In this document: positions 1-10,262 of the stretch, piece by piece
Layout of the letters: every line of letters begins with the position of its first letter
How positions within the stretch are numbered: position 1 is the stretch's first letter
NCBI GenBank assembly: GCA_963691815.1
Contig: OY829656.1
Location: 2,086,537-2,150,536 of the forward strand
DNA: 64,000 nucleotides
Direction: 5' to 3'
Source of the DNA: Echiichthys vipera
Taxonomy: Eukaryota > Chordata > Actinopteri > Perciformes > Trachinidae
Program-made: the position numbers and the translations under genes
The notes under the pieces: generated by a model
Seen by the model: only the letters and a program-made list of their open reading frames with translations
What the model was told of the DNA's origin: nothing
Database searches by the model: none

Positions 1-57
1 TGAAGATTCAGTTTTATTTATAGTGCCAAATCCTAACAAAAGTTATCTCAGGACACA
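1..57 (-). mobile_element. LINE-type 3' tail, copy C1 (distal part)
   Basis: Read on the minus strand this is the end of a repeat seen again at 44130-44352 and 52137-52290: a TCCTGAGATAACTT motif, then GATTTGGCACTATA and an AATAAAA-type tail. Such tails are common at the 3' ends of fish non-LTR retrotransposons; the clade is not certain. The other half of this copy lies at 632-823, separated by a hAT insertion. Confidence 0.6.
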
Positions 58-58
58 G

Positions 59-627
59 CATTGGTGTCAAAGTCAAGGCCCACGGGCCAGATCCAGCCCG
101 CGAATGAATGACCTTGGCCCCCGGGATGATATTTGATTAGTATTAGAACCGGCCCGCATGCCACAGCCGCCTGCTGGTGATTTTCACGCACCAAAACTAC
201 ATTACCCACAATGCAACGGTAGCCCGCGAACTCACTGCAGCGCCGCAAGTTCATTATTCATCAGCATTCAGGGCAGATGTCAACTTTCAGCCCCCCCCCC
301 CCTCCAATAACGGCTAAAGGGAAGGTGGACGATGAGAAAAGGGTGTTTGAAGCACATGTTCACAAAGCTGTGCGTCTTTAACTTGATATCAAGGAACATG
401 TTTTATTTTTGAAGGACATTTTCTTTTTTGCTGTTTGCCTGTTGAAAATGTTTTCCTTGAAATAACTAAAGTCATAAGAAAGTATTGGATTATTCATTTA
501 ATTATTAAATAAAATACGGTACACTGTGTTAGGTCTTGGTTCGACAGGAACATTGAACCAGTCCGGCCCTCGGCTTGTAGCTAAATTGTTTTTTGGCGCT
601 CTGATGTATTTGACTTTGACATCCCTG
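59..627 (+). mobile_element. Non-autonomous hAT element D1 inside LINE tail
   Basis: The ends are inverted repeats (CATTGGTGTCAAAGTCAA on the left; TTGACTTTGACATCCCTG on the right). It matches the cleaner copy at 33402-33884 along most of its length. It sits exactly between the two halves of repeat C1, so it was inserted there. The internal transposase start seen in the other copy is present but broken: the ATG reads ACG and part of the following segment is deleted. A run of 12 C (291-302) lies inside. The 8-bp target duplication is no longer clear (last four bases ACAG match). Confidence 0.7.
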
Positions 628-631
628 CTCT

Positions 632-823
632 ACAGAGCAGGTAAAGACCACACTCTATGACTTATTTATGATTTACAGAGACCCAACAATTCCCCCGTAG
701 AGTACGGTGGCGTTGAAAACCTTCACTATAACAGACAGGAACGTCAGACAGACCCAGCTCTGTGGAGGACAGTCATCTGTCTGCACCGGAGAGAGGAAGA
801 GAAGGAGAGAGAGAGAGAAAAGA
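632..823 (-). mobile_element. LINE-type tail, copy C1 (proximal part)
   Basis: This segment matches 13427-13615 almost base for base, and matches 44130-44280 and 52137-52240 in reverse. It includes the stretch around CCCCCGTAGAGTACGGTGG and ends in a GA-rich run near 800-823. No intact protein is visible. It is the continuation of 1-57 on the far side of the hAT insertion. Confidence 0.65.
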
Positions 824-824
824 T

Positions 825-1492
825 GACTCCAACTTCTGAGCTACAGCCCCAAATGTTTCCAATAGCTAGGGAAATACGGCCCCACCACACTAATACAGTG
901 GGTGCTTTCCCCCTTTGACTGCACTGTTGATCTGTGTCTTCATACACACTGAGGCGTTCTCCAACACAGACGCAGTATCAAACCTGTTTATTCACACTCA
1001 CAGAGGGGCTCATGTAGTGAGGGACACTGAGAGGATGCAGCCAGACTGACACTGGTACAGAAAACACTCACAGACAACAGCATTAGGCTGAGGGGAGCTG
1101 GAGAGAGCACTGAAATATTCAACTCCAAAACAGAAGTGAAGTTACTTTTGTCAGCGGCGTGCTTTGTACTGCCAGCATCAAACTTTTATCTTTCCTAGCC
1201 AGAGGGCAGACTTTCAAAACAATTTGAAGCTCTGAGGGCCGCTCAGATGTTTCCCATAGTTTCCAGTCGATGCTCCGCTGATAGCTTTGCTGTGTTCAGA
1301 TGTTTAGACTGTTTTCAGACAAGAGTGAGAATCCTGAGGTTCAATCCAAAAGATGAAGTGAATGAATAACAATCAACAATCAACCGCAGAAAAAGTTGTG
1401 GCAACCGTCACAGTCCCTTCAGCACAACACTACAGAACAGCTGGAGCTTTGTCCAAACACCTGCCCTGAATATTAATAAACTGAATGATGAA
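825..1492. other. No recognised feature
   Basis: About 670 bases with no repeat match inside the window, no credible coding frame and no RNA gene that I can see. It may be unique intergenic or intronic sequence. Confidence 0.4.
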
Positions 1493-1506
1493 CTAAAGTG
1501 TCATTT

Positions 1507-1856
1507 CATTCATCTTCAACCGCTTGTCTCGGGGTCGCGGGGGTTGCTGGAGCCGATCCCAGCTGACATCGGGCGTGAGGCGGGGTCCACCCTGGACAGG
1601 ACGCCAGTCTATCACAGGACACATAGAGACGAACAGAGACAGACAACCATTCACACCTACGGGTGATTTAGAGTCATCAATGAACCGAACACCTGCACGT
1701 CTTTGGACTGTGGGAGGAAACCGGAGAACCCGGAGAAAACCCACGCAGACACAGGGACAACATGCAAACTCCACACAGAAGGGCCCCAGCCGGGATTCAA
1801 ACCAGGAACCCTTTAGCTGTGAAGCGACAGTGCTAACCACTACACCACCGTGTAGC
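1507..1856 (-). mobile_element. SINE copy A1, full length, tRNA-Glu-like head
   Basis: On the minus strand the element begins with a head resembling a tRNA-Glu gene (GGTGGTGTAGTGGTTAGCAC, then a B-box-like GGTTTGAATCC). A body of about 250 bp follows, ending in AAGCGGTTGAAGATGAATGA. It is flanked by a perfect 14-bp direct repeat, CTAAAGTGTCATTT, at 1493-1506 and 1857-1870, a target duplication made by retrotransposition. The tail matches that of LINE H, its likely source of enzyme. This is the best preserved of six copies. Confidence 0.85.
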
Positions 1857-1968
1857 CTAAAGTGTCATTTATTGTATTTAATTGGAAATTACAGTTTTGG
1901 TTTTGGGCTTAAACCTGTTTTATTCAGTTTGTCTGTCAAGTTTCTGCGTCCATGATCCAATTTGAGTC

Positions 1969-2024
1969 ACCGACGTGACAACATGTCGACCAAAATAACG
2001 GCAGAGATGAGAATTAAGATCAAA
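1969..2024. repeat. 56-bp direct repeat, left copy
   Basis: This segment (containing GTCGACCAAAATAACGGCAG) recurs at 2375-2430 with three visible differences. The pair flanks about 350 bp that includes a family E fragment. The pair is far longer than an ordinary target duplication, so it may be a local tandem copy or the ends of a composite repeat. Confidence 0.7.
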
Positions 2025-2082
2025 GAAATGAAAACTCCAGACAGTTAAGTCTGTCCGTCAAACAACTGCACCCTTACCCAAT

Positions 2083-2374
2083 CCAGGAGTTCCCCCTCTT
2101 CACCATTCCCAATTTGACCTCTGGTTTCAAGTAGACTTTCAGGTCAGTGTTTTAGCGTTAGCCATTAGCGTTCCAGCTAAGTGCAGATGAAAGTGATGTT
2201 AGCATCAAGGAGAAGCGTAGCCATGTGGGCGTGCGTTTGAATGGCGTTCCTCTCCTTTCTCTCAGTCCATGGAGTGAATGCTCGGCCTATAGTGACTCTG
2301 GTTGTTGCCCGTCTCCGCTCACTCAGCTGCTGGGACAAAGAACGCCCCCTTCACTGAGGCTCCCAAGCAGCTGC
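2083..2374 (+). repeat. Repeat family E fragment (copy E1) with leading block F
   Basis: The first ~70 bases (from CCAGGAGTTCCCCCTCTTCAC) recur at 11340-11406. From about 2152 the sequence matches the middle of family E (31275-31978 reversed; 36111-36784), including GCTCGGCCTATAGTGACTCT. Both ends of family E are missing. It has no coding capacity. Confidence 0.65.
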
Positions 2375-2430
2375 ACCGATGTGACAATGTGTCGACCAAA
2401 ATAACGGCAGAGATGAGAATCAAGATCAAA
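2375..2430. repeat. 56-bp direct repeat, right copy
   Basis: Partner of 1969-2024; the same sequence in the same orientation. Confidence 0.7.
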
Positions 2431-2642
2431 CTTGGATCCTGAAGCTACGAAGTGAAACAACTGCCATAGACTTGAGCTCATCGAACAACGATAAAAATAA
2501 AAAGCAGAGCCAGGGACATGGAGCCGCTGCAGGTGTGGGTCAAACTAAAAATACAGATTCCAGTAAAGTTGTTTAACAGCTCGATAGTTTGGAAACAGCT
2601 ACTGGATCCAACTCGGTAGGTTCGAAGTGGAAAATACATTAA

Positions 2643-3241
2643 GGGCGCACTCACACTGTCCTTCCGCACTGCGCCCCGTGCTTTAGGGTCCTTGTCCCCC
2701 CCCTCCAGGCCCGTTTGTACTCACACTACCTGGGCCTCGCGCAAATGCTTCTTGCCTGTCCATACGTCATCACGCCGTAACACGTCACACGCATTGATGA
2801 CGTCATGGCGATGCGTGGCTTTGTTTCCAAATCTTTCCGTAGACCTCGGAGTTTTTGTGCGTCTTGTCGACTGTTTTTGAATCTTTTCATCGACCAAATC
2901 TGCAGTAAACACTCCACCTCCGCATCACACCAACGTGAACCTTTCACCGCCATTGTTTTAAATGTCCGCGCATGGTCCCTCCTTCTTTTTTCTATGTCCC
3001 AACAGGCGCACATAAATTTCGTAAGAACCGTCGTAGGCCTCGTGCTCGTACAAGTGCGCACACTCGTGCTCTTACATGTGCAAACACGCTCTACAAAAGC
3101 CCACCTCTCCCAAACGGGCCGTGGACATCAAGCTGGCCACAGTTATGCGCGGAGCGGGTGCACTCACACTGGTCAAACGCACTAGGCTTGACCCCAAAAA
3201 CCTGTTTTGGCCCTGTGCGGAAGGACAGTGTGAGTGCGCCC
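2643..3241 (-). mobile_element. Harbinger-like element B1, full length (599 bp)
   Basis: Left end GGGCGCACTCACACTGTCC and right end GGACAGTGTGAGTGCGCCC are perfect inverted repeats. The flanks are TAA (2640-2642) and TCA (3242-3244), a 3-bp target duplication with one change. TWA target sites are typical of PIF/Harbinger transposons. The interior matches seven other copies in the window and carries the start of a Myb/SANT-like protein on the minus strand. No transposase is present, so the element is non-autonomous. Confidence 0.8.
2726..2953 (-). pseudogene. Myb/SANT-like fragment in B1
   Basis: Starting at the ATG near 2953 the frame gives MAVKGSRWCDAEVECLLQIW, with the W..aEv..LL.iW pattern of the trihelix (Myb/SANT-like) DNA-binding domain found in the second protein of Harbinger transposons. 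Downstream the reading frame has slipped relative to the family (see 60394-60624). This copy also differs from the others near its C-terminal end. It is a relic, not a host gene. Confidence 0.6.
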
Positions 3242-3244
3242 TCA

Positions 3245-4432
3245 CATAAACGTAATGCTTTAAAATAAGCCAGTGTAACAGAAACAGCCTCACATTTCCA
3301 CGCGTATCCCAGAGGATGTTTCAGCCTTGAGACGACAAAAGGCCTTTTTCACAGCAAACATTTTGACTGCTCATACAAGGAAACATTAACAACGGCTCTG
3401 TTCTGTTCAGGGATAAACTCTCTATAATAGATGTCCAAACGGGCGTATCAGTGGTATTCAGTTACTAACATCAAACCTGGCGTGCCTCTCAGCAGAACCA
3501 TTACTGGCCTAATTAAATAACACGGAGCACTGCAGAGCTCACTTTGACATAACCTCCATTTATTATTTTAGATAAAAGTGCTTCTCTTTTTACATGTTTG
3601 CATTGGCGGTGTACACATGTTGATAGTGAATGAAGGCAGGGAAGTGTTTGTTTTGGAGTGGCCTTTCGAGACCTTCCATTAGACTTCTATTTTGGAAAGT
3701 GCTCTCTCCACCTGTACCGTACCGCTACGCCTCACAAGAAAGCTCAGGAAGAGACACATTAACGCTGACCTGCTCCCACTCCACTCTGAACTCTCACTTC
3801 TCTGTTTTCAAAAGGAAATAAATAAAGAAACAGAATCTACCTTTTCCCCTGTGAAGAGAAAACATCACTCAACATCACGCAAAAAGCTTTTTAAGGTAAA
3901 GCGAGTTGAGAAAAGCCAAAGCTGTGACTGAAGAGAAAGAAAAAAAGATGATAGCATGCATGGATCCACTTTTTTGAGTTCTTATCCAACCTGTTCTCGT
4001 CTCAACTCATCACACGTTTGACCCTTTGAAGCGTAGGGTTACACAGTGATCTGACAAGTGACGCCAAACGCATGCTGCTTTACTGCGGCCACTGTTTTAA
4101 ACATGAGGAATATGTTTGTTAACGTTGTGAATTCACACAAAACCACCTGGTGAGGTTTAGGAACGATCGTGGGTGAGGTTAAAATAAGTCTTTGTAGCGT
4201 AACTATAGTGATGCACGATGTATGAACCACGGTCTTCAATGTTTGGCCCATCCACAACCAGAGCCTGCCTCGTAATGCAGAGTTTTGCGCTCTTAATAAT
4301 CCTGGAGCGCTTTGTTCTGAGCATCTAAAATCATCACAGACAGGTTTAAGTGTGCAGGCGAAGTGTGTTTGGCACCGACGGTCAGAGGGCATAACGGTGG
4401 TATTTGAAGCCCTGGTAATGAGACGGCTGATC
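3245..4432. other. No recognised feature
   Basis: No repeat family shared with the rest of the window and no credible exon seen. A (TCCA)n microsatellite of five units begins at the right edge (4433-4453). Confidence 0.35.
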
Positions 4433-4453
4433 CATCCATCCATCCATCCATCG
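4433..4453. repeat. (TCCA)n microsatellite
   Basis: Five consecutive CCAT/TCCA units. Confidence 0.9.
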
Positions 4454-4699
4454 TGCACAAGGCAGAGCATGAGGCAGATTACACCGTGGTCCTGTAGCTG
4501 GTTCATAATTTGGTCGTAATCAAGTGAATCTCACGCCGTTCTGTGAATGTGTCTGAAGGTTTCAGCATTCGTCCTTATCGACAGAAGTTCTTTTATCTCA
4601 TTGTTTCTCCAGTTTGTCTTTTTTATGCGTCTATTCGTCTTTTTCACCCTCGGACATTTGTGTTCTTCCAATTCCACGCATAACCTGATTCACATTTGC

Positions 4700-5204
4700 T
4701 CAGCATATAAATCTGGGAACTCTGGTTTGAGATCTTTTGGGAAGGGGTGAAAATCCTGGTTTCTGATTGGATAAACCATCTGTCTATCACCAACACACGG
4801 GCCAAATCAACCAATCAGATCACTGAAGCGTGTGACGTGCTAACAGCGTGGAGGCAAAGCTCAGAAAGGAAACAACATGTGGGTAAAGGAGATTTTCCCT
4901 TTGTGTTTAACGTGAATTTACGGATCAAAGGCCCAATTTCAGGAGCCCGGTCCATATTCAACAGAAGGATCCAGAGAACAAAGAGTTAGTGAGCGGCTCG
5001 CTCCATAGCTGCTCATCTCATCCGTGGAAGCCTCCATGTTGTTTACACTGAACAGTCTCTTCTGTTTCACTTCAATCCACCAAAGAAACCAACGCTGATT
5101 GGTTCAAACTGGTCAAACTTCTTCAAACTTTCTCCGCCTCATGTTACCAGACTGATCTGAGAGAGAAATACAATGGCGCTCAGAGACCAGGATGGACTCA
5201 CGAG
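4700..5204 (+). repeat. Dispersed repeat family I, copy 1
   Basis: The sequence from CAGCATATAAATCTGGGAACT to GATGGACTCACGAGGCTA matches 43575-44042 over nearly its whole length at high identity, with small gaps. I see neither an open frame nor clear terminal repeats. A more diverged relative may lie at about 38104-38320. The class is unknown. Confidence 0.7.
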
Positions 5205-5489
5205 GCTATTTCACGCCAGCCGTGTGACAGAAACATTATGGAGCGGCCTCTGACACCAGGTAGAGCAATATGAAGTTCTCTCTACTCCATTTCAGCCCGA
5301 GAATGTTAGAAACATCATCAACATGCCCACTCGCTCGCCGTTAATTCTCCAGACAGTGAGCTACTCTTATTCACACATGGGCTCAACTGAACATCACACG
5401 AACTTTGGATAAGTGAGCTGGCAGGGTAAAGTCTGTTTAATGTCCAAACCAACTGATTTGGACATTTGCTGTAGTGATGGGATCAGGAC

Positions 5490-5876
5490 AGCCCTCCTCT
5501 CCTTTTTAGTCATTGTTTTTGTCTCCCTCTGTTGGTGTCCCTTTCTGTTTCCCTGGTTTGAGTTTGTTTTCCCGGCAGGTGATCCTTGTTAGCATTGATC
5601 ACCTGCAACTCTGTATATTAAGCCGGTCCTGAGCCTCATAGGGTGCCGGATCATTACTTTATACACCCAGATGTCTCCTGTCTGCGTACCTGTCCTCTTG
5701 TGCTCATTCCCCGTGTCCAGTTTGTATCAGTTTTCTTATTGTTTCTCCGTTGTTCTTAGTGCACCTTTTTGTAAAATCAGTTTATTAAATTTGTTAATAC
5801 TGTCTCCTTGACACTCGAGTTCCGTGTCTGCATTTGGGTCCAATCCTCCGTGTGTTCCCCGTCACCCCACCTGACA
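5490..5876 (+). mobile_element. LTR-like repeat U1
   Basis: It contains a TATA-like CTGTATATTAAG at about 5611 and the module TCTGCATTTGGGTCCAAT near its right end, finishing in CTGACA. The same module closes the elements at 7619-8598 and 26041-26941. I infer a solo LTR or LTR-like unit; the left boundary is uncertain and no target duplication was found. This copy lacks the minisatellite of the other two. Confidence 0.35.
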
Positions 5877-6740
5877 TTTGCGCTCTGACGTACAGCTCCT
5901 CCAGGTAGTGCCCAGATAAGTTCAGGGTTGCAGTGCGTGTGTGCGTGTGTGCGTGTGTGCGTCCTCAGCGTATGTGCATGCATGTCCAGGGACCCACTGT
6001 CTCATAATCCACCTACTCTGACCACACATTGCAAGTGAATTCACAAAACCTCCTCTGTGTCCTAAAAACCAGTGCTATTAAAAGATGCAATATTAACTTT
6101 GTGTGTTTCAGGATCACAGCCTCAGAAATGCACCTTTTATGTGTTAAGTCTACTGAGACCAAAGCTATTGGCCCTCCACTTCAAAAGGTCCTGAGCAGCA
6201 TGAAATAAGGTCATTACAACACTATCATGGTGTTTGTACAGCAGTAAGAACAAAGAGCTCTTAAAGGGAATGTAGCCAAGTGTGTATATTCTGCTGGTAA
6301 GTGAAACATTCATTACGCCTGATCAAAGTGTATCCGGCGGGGGAGAGAGTGGGAGGAGAGACCAAAGGATGATGCAAGTAGCGTCTTTCATTTGCTTAAA
6401 GGACAAACAGCAAAGAAAAGTGCTCCCTGCAGCCGCGGTGCCATGTCATCTTCATCATCATCATCATCATCATCATCCTCATCACAGTGGGAGGCAGGAG
6501 ACAGAGAGCTGTAAAATGATCTGCCGCAGGAAAAGTTTGCATTCAGTGAAGAAGTCAAATTCAGTTGAATGAAAGTGTGAGAAAGTCAAAGTCGAATAGA
6601 ACAAATAGACAAGTTTGAATGTAACCGAGAGAGGAAGTCAAAGTTTTACCGCCGTTTTTAACACAGGCGCTGTTGTATTTGTTATTCTGGTTCTTAACAA
6701 ACATAATTCTACATGTGTTTGGTTTTCAGCAAACCTTCAA
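5877..6740. other. Mostly featureless; short GT and CAT repeats
   Basis: Holds an interrupted GTGTGC run at 5937-5962 and a CAT/ATC triplet run at about 6448-6480. No coding sequence was recognised. Confidence 0.4.
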
Positions 6741-6743
6741 ACA

Positions 6744-6861
6744 CTGCTGTGAAGTTTAGACATTGATTGCCATTAATTTACATATTCTTGCAATTATTTT
6801 TAAATTCATTTGCATACATTTGATCATATATTTATCATATAATTAATTATATTTTACATTA

Positions 6862-6898
<37 letters not shown>

Positions 6899-7042
6899 GT
6901 CATGGGTATGTGAACATAAATGTATTAATTAACAATATAAAAAAATGAATACATTATTATCATATCTTATATTGATAAAGCAAATACAAAAATATAAATC
7001 GTAAATACGTTAAAAAATAAAAGTTATAATTAAATACTAAAG
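6744..7042 (+). repeat. 300-bp tandem duplication, unit 1
   Basis: This AT-rich unit starts with GTGAAGTTTAGACATTGATTG and matches the next unit (7043-7361) throughout. Each unit contains its own TG microsatellite (6873-6900 here) followed by CATGGGTA and an AT-rich tail. Confidence 0.85.
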
Positions 7043-7361
7043 TCTGCGGTGAAGTTTAGACATTGATTGCCATTATTTTACACATTTCCGCAATTATTTT
7101 TAAATGCATTTGCTACATTTTATCATATTTTTATCATATAATTAATAATATATGTGTGTGTGTGTCTGTGTGTGTGTGTGAGTGTGTGTGTGTGTGTGTG
7201 CGTGTGCGTGTTTGTGTGCGTGTGTCATGGGTACGTAAACATAAATGTATTAATTAACACTAAAAAAATGAATACATTAATAACATAACTTATATTGATA
7301 AAGCAAATGCAAAAATATAAATCAAACGTTAAAAAATAAAAGTTAGAATGAAATACTAAAG
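7043..7361 (+). repeat. 300-bp tandem duplication, unit 2
   Basis: Second copy of 6744-7042. Its TG tract (7150-7226) is longer and more interrupted, which accounts for most of the length difference. It ends in the same AAATACTAAAG as unit 1. Confidence 0.85.
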
Positions 7362-7442
7362 TGCATAAATATGTGAATTATTACAAAATAAAGAAAGAGG
7401 CTAATTAAGACTAATGTTAATTTATGTCATTAATGCATAGAT

Positions 7443-7466
7443 ATAATAATAATAATAATAATAATT
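7443..7466. repeat. (TAA)n microsatellite
   Basis: About eight AAT units, inside an AT-rich stretch (7362-7618) with no other feature seen. Confidence 0.85.
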
Positions 7467-7618
7467 CTTTATTTCAGACACAACAGGAAGGTCCATATAA
7501 AAATCATACAAAATACGTAAGTAGATTAAGTAGATTAAAAGAAAGATTAAAAGATATATTTTTAATATTACTATTGCTACAATTAATGCCTTATTCATAT
7601 GAATTTAGTCATGTACAC

Positions 7619-8598
7619 TGTCACAGTTGAGTCATCCAGCCCTCAGTAGTTTTCCATTGATCCTGCCTCTGCCCCACTCAGCCTGTCAGCCACACCCACC
7701 TCGTCACTCACCTGTGCACACAGCTGCCTCTCATCACATGCACTCAGCCCAGCACATGATCACCAGCTCCACACTCACTCCTCTGCCAGATTGTTCTGTG
7801 CCATGCGAGACTTTCCAGCAGTCTTCTGCCCGTCTTCCCGGTAGCGACCTCGCCCGTCCCTGACTCCCTGCTTCGTCTGCATCCTGGGGAACGGACCCGG
7901 CCTTCGGTCCCTGACCAAGAGTTTAGCCTCTCCTCTCCTGATCCCCTGCTTCGTCTGCACCCTGGTGAACGGACCCGGCCTTCGGTCCCTGACCAAGAGT
8001 TTAGCCTCTCCTCTCCTGATCCCCTGCTTCGTCTGCACCCTGGTGAACGGACCCGGCCTTCGGTCCCTGACCAAGAGTTTAGCCTCTCCGCTCCTGGTTC
8101 CCTGCTTCGTCTGCATCCTGGGGAATGGACCCAGCCTTCGGTCCCTGACCAAGAGTTTAGCCTCTCCTCTCATGATCCCTGCTTCGTCTGCATCCTGGGG
8201 AATGGACCCAGCCTTCTGTCCCTGACCAAGACTTTAGCCTCTCCTCTCCTGGTTCCCTGCTTCGTCTGCATCCTGGTGAATGGACCCAGCCTTCTGTCCC
8301 CGACCAAGAGTTTAGCCTCTCCTCTCCTGATCCCCTGCTTCGTCTGCATCCTGGTGAATGGACCCAGCCTTCTGTCCCTGACCAAGAGTTTAGCCTCTCC
8401 TCTCCTGATCCCCTGCTTCGTCTGCATCCTGGGGAATGGACCCAGCCTTCTGTCCCCGACCAAGAGTTTAGCCTCTCCTCTCCTGATTCCTGTTTGCCGT
8501 ATACTGAACTGTTTGCCTGAGTCTGAGTAAACCATTGAACTTTACCACTGTTTCTGAGTCCTTTGTACTGCAATTGGGTCCATACACCACCCGTTACA
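7619..8598 (+). mobile_element. LTR-like repeat U2 carrying a minisatellite
   Basis: Begins TGTCACAG and ends CCGTTACA, with a GCAATTGGGTCCAT module near the right end like those of U1 and U3. Most of its length is the 78-bp array at 7866-8489. I infer an LTR-like element whose interior expanded; no matching target duplication was found. Confidence 0.35.
7866..8489. repeat. 78-bp minisatellite, 8 units
   Basis: Unit starts fall at 7866, 7944, 8022, 8100, 8177, 8255, 8333 and 8411, so the period is 78 except for one 77-bp unit. Each unit holds CCCTGCTTCGTCTGCA, a GGACCC(A/G)GCCTTC block and ACCAAGAGTTTAGCCTCTCC. Because 78 is 26 codons, frames stay open through several units on both strands; I do not regard these as genes. 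Left units read ACGGACCCGG and right units ATGGACCCAG, so variants are regionally sorted. Confidence 0.95.
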
Positions 8599-8631
8599 TA
8601 TAAGTCTATTTTTTGCATTTCATTTTGATTT

Positions 8632-8946
8632 AAGGTTACAGGTTCGCATCCCGGCCTGGGCCTTTCTGTGCGGAGTTTGCATGTTCTCCCCGTGTCTGCG
8701 TGGGTTTTCTCCGGGTTCTCCGGTTTCCTCCCACAGTCCAAAGACGTGCAGGTGTTCGGTTCATTGATGACTCTAAATCACCCGTAGGTGTGAATGGTTG
8801 TCTGTCTCTGTTCGTCTCTATGTGTCCTGTGATAGACTGGCGTCCTGTCCAGGGTGGACCCCGCCTCACGCCTGATGTCAGCTGGGATCGGCTCCAGCAA
8901 CCCCGACCCCGGGATAAGCGGTTGAAGATGAATGAATGAATGAATG
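8632..8946 (+). mobile_element. SINE copy A2, 5'-truncated
   Basis: Starts within the B-box region (GGTTCGCATCCC) and runs to (GAAT)n at 8946, lacking the first part of the tRNA-like head. It is flanked by a 10-bp direct repeat, ATTTTGATTT, at 8622-8631 and 8947-8956. 5' truncation with a target duplication is typical of target-primed reverse transcription. The tail GGGATAAGCGGTTGAAGATG is shared with LINE H. Confidence 0.85.
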
Positions 8947-8959
8947 ATTTTGATTTTTG

Positions 8960-10262
8960 GCAGATTATTAAACAACTGCACAGCAAAATAATCCAAGCAG
9001 CAGAGGAACAAGGTTTGGCTCCAGTGAGCGAAGGAACAGTGACGACAAACAATAAAATGTTTACTAAAAAACCTGCGACTTCATGGACCGCTGTTGTGGT
9101 TAACTGCAATAGAGGTTTAAGTTTTTCTGGTCACTATGTCATGATAAACATGTTTCCATAGAAACCATAAACCTTAACTGTGAGTGTGTGAATGCGTGTC
9201 TGTGTGTGTGTGTGCGCGTGTGTGAAGCTCTTAACCCACTGCTGAAAGGCTGCTGCCTCATTACAGCCACCTTTACAGTGTGAATGATGCAAGTGTGTGC
9301 ATGTTGCCAATGTTGTGTGTGTGTGTGTGTGTTTATCCTTAATTGTCTGCCATTGTGTGCACGTGTGTGTGTGTGCGCGCGCTAGTGTGCATCTTCATTG
9401 CGGTTGAAAAACACTCCGAATGCAAATCTGCGTGGAAACGGCACCAATCGTAATAAAAACGCCAACATTTTCAGCCGGCAGTATTACTCTCCTCCTTTTA
9501 TTTCTCCCTCCCATCGATTAATGACTGCAGCCGCTTTCATCTGTTCTGTTGGATTCCTGGCAGGAGGGAGGGATGAGAAAGAGAGAGAAAAGGGAGAAAA
9601 GGCCATGCGGTGAGCCGACGACAGCCAGGAAAAAAGAGGGATGCTGGAAATGTTCAATTAAGCGTCCCTTTTTCTTCCCGGGCGCCCGGTGCTTCGTTAA
9701 TCTAGCAGGAATAAATATTATACAGCGGTCGCTCCATTCATCCTGCAAAATCAATTCTCTCTTTCACTTCCCTTCTCTCACTTCTCTTTCAACCTCACAG
9801 GGAAAAAACGTGCCGGGGAAAATAAATTGCTGCCTTTATAATAAGTGGTCCTAATTCAGATGAATGGTGACGGATCTGAGAGCGCGGCAGCCTCGCACCA
9901 CTCAGCAGCCGAGACTCATTTAGCTCCAACAACAAGTGCGACTGAAAGGAATCTGCCATTGCTTCAGTCTTTAGCTCTTAAGATAAGATAAGAATCCTCC
10001 TGCTCATGGTAAATATGACACAAAAATCACCCAATAAATAATAAATACTCACTTCTCTGGCTGTGCAGGAGAAAATCTTTGTGAAATCTGACTCAAGGAG
10101 CGTCTCAGACTGATCTCAGGCTGGGCTTGAGACTGTAAAACGACATAGAACAGAAACTGTATCGTAATTAAATCTATGCTGATACATGATTACATTGATC
10201 AACATCAATGTCTACTACCTGAAATTTATCAGAAACATTTTGAGTGAATATCATTTCAACGA
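8960..10262. other. Probably unique sequence; short TG runs
   Basis: Contains TG-rich runs at 9195-9222, 9315-9332 and 9365-9380. The part from about 9390 to 9950 has no match elsewhere in the window and could be conserved noncoding DNA, but this cannot be judged from one genome. No exon was recognised. Confidence 0.35.

Noticed and set aside
1524..1955. 143-codon frame, and similar ones at 15030, 48819 and 62899
   Set aside because: The same frame recurs in each SINE A copy; it is an accident of the SINE body.
7866..8489. CRISPR-like array
   Set aside because: Units are tandem without unique spacers, and the sequence is from a eukaryote.
8157..8741. 194-codon minus frame with 26-residue repeats
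   Set aside because: It runs from SINE A2 into the 78-bp minisatellite. The repeat period being a multiple of three explains the openness.
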